This document shows positions 62,629 through 64,000 of a stretch of DNA of 64,000 bases, piece after piece. The notes below the pieces were generated by a model. The model saw only the letters and a program-made list of their open reading frames with translations, was not told where the DNA came from and made no database searches. The first letter of the stretch is position 1. Every line of letters begins with the position of its first letter. Location: the NCBI GenBank assembly GCA_937908115.1, contig CALEQZ010000032.1, positions 102,085 through 166,084 on the forward strand, written 5' to 3'. The stretch is from an uncultured Alcaligenaceae bacterium (GTDB lineage Bacteria > Pseudomonadota > Gammaproteobacteria > Burkholderiales > Burkholderiaceae_B). The position numbers were made by a program, and so were the translations under genes.

Positions 62629-62642
62629 TTGATCTGGATCAA
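62629..62642 (-). promoter_or_regulatory. FNR box upstream of the ccoI-like gene
   Basis: TTGATCTGGATCAA, identical in all 14 bases to the ccoN box. At class II spacing the -10 would be TACGAT (62606-62601, four of six) and transcription would begin near 62594, only two bases before the ATG, implying an almost leaderless mRNA. The other side faces imuA. Confidence 0.82.
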
Positions 62643-62700
62643 GGGTGCTGCATGCCCCCGGCACGTCGCGCCTGGGCCGGTCCATGGCCGGCCCCGTATA

Positions 62701-62716
62701 CTGTATATTCATACAG
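62701..62716 (+). promoter_or_regulatory. LexA (SOS) box of imuA
   Basis: CTGTATATTCATACAG matches the LexA consensus CTGT-N8-ACAG perfectly, and 14 of its 16 positions are symmetric or AT as in strong SOS boxes. TATACT at 62697-62702 overlaps it as a possible -10. It ends 12 bases before the imuA start, so repression and DNA-damage induction are expected. Confidence 0.92.
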
Positions 62717-62728
62717 CATATTTACCCG

Positions 62729-63466
62729 ATGCTTCCCATGTCTGCCGCTCCCGAACGCATCCACCCCGCCCTTTGGCGCGGCTCCCAACTGATTCCGCGC
62801 GCCGGGCGCTGCGCCCCCGCCGGTCATCCGGAGCTGGCCGCCGAACTGCCCGGCGGCGGCTGGCCGCTGGGCGCGTTGGTGGAGCTGATGCTGCCGCACC
62901 CCGGCATCGGCGAAATCCACCTCTTTCGTCCGGCCTTGGCCGGGTTGGCCGGCACGGCTCCCGTCGCCTTGCTGCACACGCCGTATCCGCCCCAGGTCGC
63001 CTGCTGGTCGGCCTGGCGCCTGGATCCGGCGCGCCTGCTCTGGGTGCAGCCCGAACGCGCCGCCGACGTGCTGTGGGCGGCCGAGCAAATCCTCAAAAGC
63101 GCCAGCTGCGCCGCCCTGTTCTGCTGGAGCCCACGCGCCGTGCGCGACGACGCCTTGCGCCGCCTGCACCTGGCCGCGCAATCCGGCGACACCTTGTTCG
63201 TCATGCTGCGCCCGGCCGGCGCAGCCGTGCAGCCTTCGCCTGCGCCGCTGCGTCTGGCCCTGGAGCCGGATGCGGCTGGCCTGCGCGTGACCGTGCTCAA
63301 GCGGCGCGGCCCCCTCTGCGCCCATCCTTTGCGCCTGTCGCTGGATGCCGCCCGCGCCGGCGTAGCCGGATCGGCCATTTCCGCCCCGGATCACCATGCA
63401 ACTGTGGATAGGCCTGCACCTGCCCAGACTGAGCCTGGACGTCTGGCGCCAGCGCTGGCTGACTGA
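62729..63466 (+). CDS. imuA: Translesion synthesis-associated protein ImuA
   Basis: A 245-residue RecA/SulA-like protein of the ImuA family, working with ImuB and DnaE2 in damage-induced mutagenesis. Family marks: HPALWRGSQL at the start, LPGGGWPLGALVEL (where RecA has Walker A), then HLFRPAL and LLWVQPERAADVLWAAEQIL. The Walker A lysine is absent, as usual in this family. Start ATG 62729; ATG 62738 is an alternative. Its end overlaps imuB by 71 bases. Confidence 0.9.
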   Translation: MLPMSAAPERIHPALWRGSQLIPRAGRCAPAGHPELAAELPGGGWPLGALVELMLPHPGIGEIHLFRPALAGLAGTAPVALLHTPYPPQVACWSAWRLDPARLLWVQPERAADVLWAAEQILKSASCAALFCWSPRAVRDDALRRLHLAAQSGDTLFVMLRPAGAAVQPSPAPLRLALEPDAAGLRVTVLKRRGPLCAHPLRLSLDAARAGVAGSAISAPDHHATVDRPAPAQTEPGRLAPALAD

Positions 63467-64000
63467 GCCGGCTGCGTGCGCCGTGCTCGAACACGACCGC
63501 ATCATCACGCTGACACCTGCCGCGCGACAGGCCGGGCTGAGGTCCGGCATGCGGCGCGGCGGCGCGCAGGCGCTCGCGCCCGAGGTGCTACTGCTCCAGC
63601 GCGATGCGCAAGCCGAGCGCCAGGCCAGCGAGCGCGTGGCCCAGGCCGCCTTGCGCTACACGCCCCGGGTGGTCCTGGCCGATGCGGGCACATTGCTCAT
63701 GGACGTGGGGGCCAGCCTGCGCCTGTTCGGCGGGCCGCGCGCGCTGCTTGCCCTGGTCCTGGCCGACGTGCGCGGCCTGGGCCTGCACGTGCGCGGTGCC
63801 ATGGCGCCCACCGCGCGCGGCGCCGGATTGCTGGCCTGCCACGACGCCGTCCCCGCCCGCCGCCGCGCCCTACGGGCCACCACCTTGCACCGCCTGCTCG
63901 ATGCCCTGCCCGCAACGCTGCTGGCCGAGGCCCGCCCGCATGCCGACTGGCTGGCCGGCGCCGGCTGCGACACGCTGGGCGCGCTGCGCCGGCTGCCGCG
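63396..64000 (+). CDS. imuB: Y-family polymerase-like ImuB (partial, runs off right edge)
   Basis: The first about 201 residues of a Y-family-fold protein, open to the window edge: MQLWIGLHLPRLSLDVW, then LLMDVGASLRLFGGPRALLA, typical of ImuB. In this family the polymerase active-site acids are lost and the protein acts as an adaptor between DnaE2 and the sliding clamp. ATG 63396; it overlaps imuA by 71 bases in another frame. Its end and the expected dnaE2 are outside the window. Confidence 0.9.
   Translation, partial: MQLWIGLHLPRLSLDVWRQRWLTEPAACAVLEHDRIITLTPAARQAGLRSGMRRGGAQALAPEVLLLQRDAQAERQASERVAQAALRYTPRVVLADAGTLLMDVGASLRLFGGPRALLALVLADVRGLGLHVRGAMAPTARGAGLLACHDAVPARRRALRATTLHRLLDALPATLLAEARPHADWLAGAGCDTLGALRRLP

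Noticed and set aside
62729..63466. Cell-division inhibitor SulA
   Set aside because: The SOS box and fold family overlap, but the following ImuB gene and the LPGGGWPLGA motif identify ImuA.

Overview
This 64 kb stretch is GC-rich, densely coded chromosome from a betaproteobacterium of the Alcaligenaceae, most probably Bordetella (or a close relative such as Achromobacter). The main reasons are: four intact plus two broken Bug/TctC-type periplasmic receptors, the family that is massively expanded in Bordetella; the argD-argF pair with a DUF3579 gene beside it; an FNR homologue (called btr in B. pertussis) next to the cbb3 oxidase genes; and Burkholderiales-type ParC, GlnE, Rho and YhdP. I see no insertion sequence, phage, CRISPR array, tRNA or rRNA. 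Gene decay is visible at two places, both in Bug loci. The species cannot be settled from the sequence alone.

Layout. 0.3-4.9 kb: catabolic genes on the + strand (amidase, Bug receptor, MmgE/PrpD protein, short-chain dehydrogenase), the last one overlapping murJ. 6.6-8.4 kb: GntP permease and rpsT with a clear promoter and terminator. 8.6-14.0 kb (- strand): a probable sugar-acid operon (DHDPS-family lyase, GntR/FCD regulator, IlvD/Edd dehydratase, Bug receptor, HpcH/GarL-type aldolase). It is divergent, across a compact promoter/operator, from a Bug remnant, an intact Bug gene and a D-2-hydroxyacid dehydrogenase (14.1-16.4 kb). 16.5-19.1 kb: DUF3579, argD, argF. 19.2-30.9 kb (- strand): a long transcription unit with an alpha/beta hydrolase, an amidohydrolase, a full branched-chain-type ABC importer, an unusual fusion of its LivF ATPase to a Tm-1 (UPF0261) domain, the matching Tm-1 TIM-barrel partner, a flotillin and an SRPBCC protein; a TetR regulator is divergent at its head.

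31.9-45.4 kb is housekeeping: parC, parE, trxA, rho, yhdP, glnE, queH. 45.5-48.8 kb holds an M24 peptidase, a 5'-truncated Bug gene abutting a 5'-truncated lysR gene (one deletion that removed both starts), and an intact Bug gene. 49-56 kb: clpB with a heat-shock promoter, a gamma-glutamylcyclotransferase-like gene, malate synthase (aceB) with a divergent LysR gene, and the FNR homologue.

56.1-62.6 kb is the cbb3 oxidase cluster on the - strand (ccoI-like, ccoS, ccoN, ccoO, ccoQ, ccoP, ccoG, a short ccoH-like gene and one small membrane gene), with perfect FNR boxes before ccoN and before the ccoI-like gene. The ccoI-like protein keeps what look like all eight membrane helices and the CPC copper motif of a P1B copper ATPase but has lost every soluble domain, in frame. 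This is the most unusual gene in the window. The window ends in an SOS-controlled imuA-imuB mutagenesis cassette with a perfect LexA box; imuB runs off the right edge.
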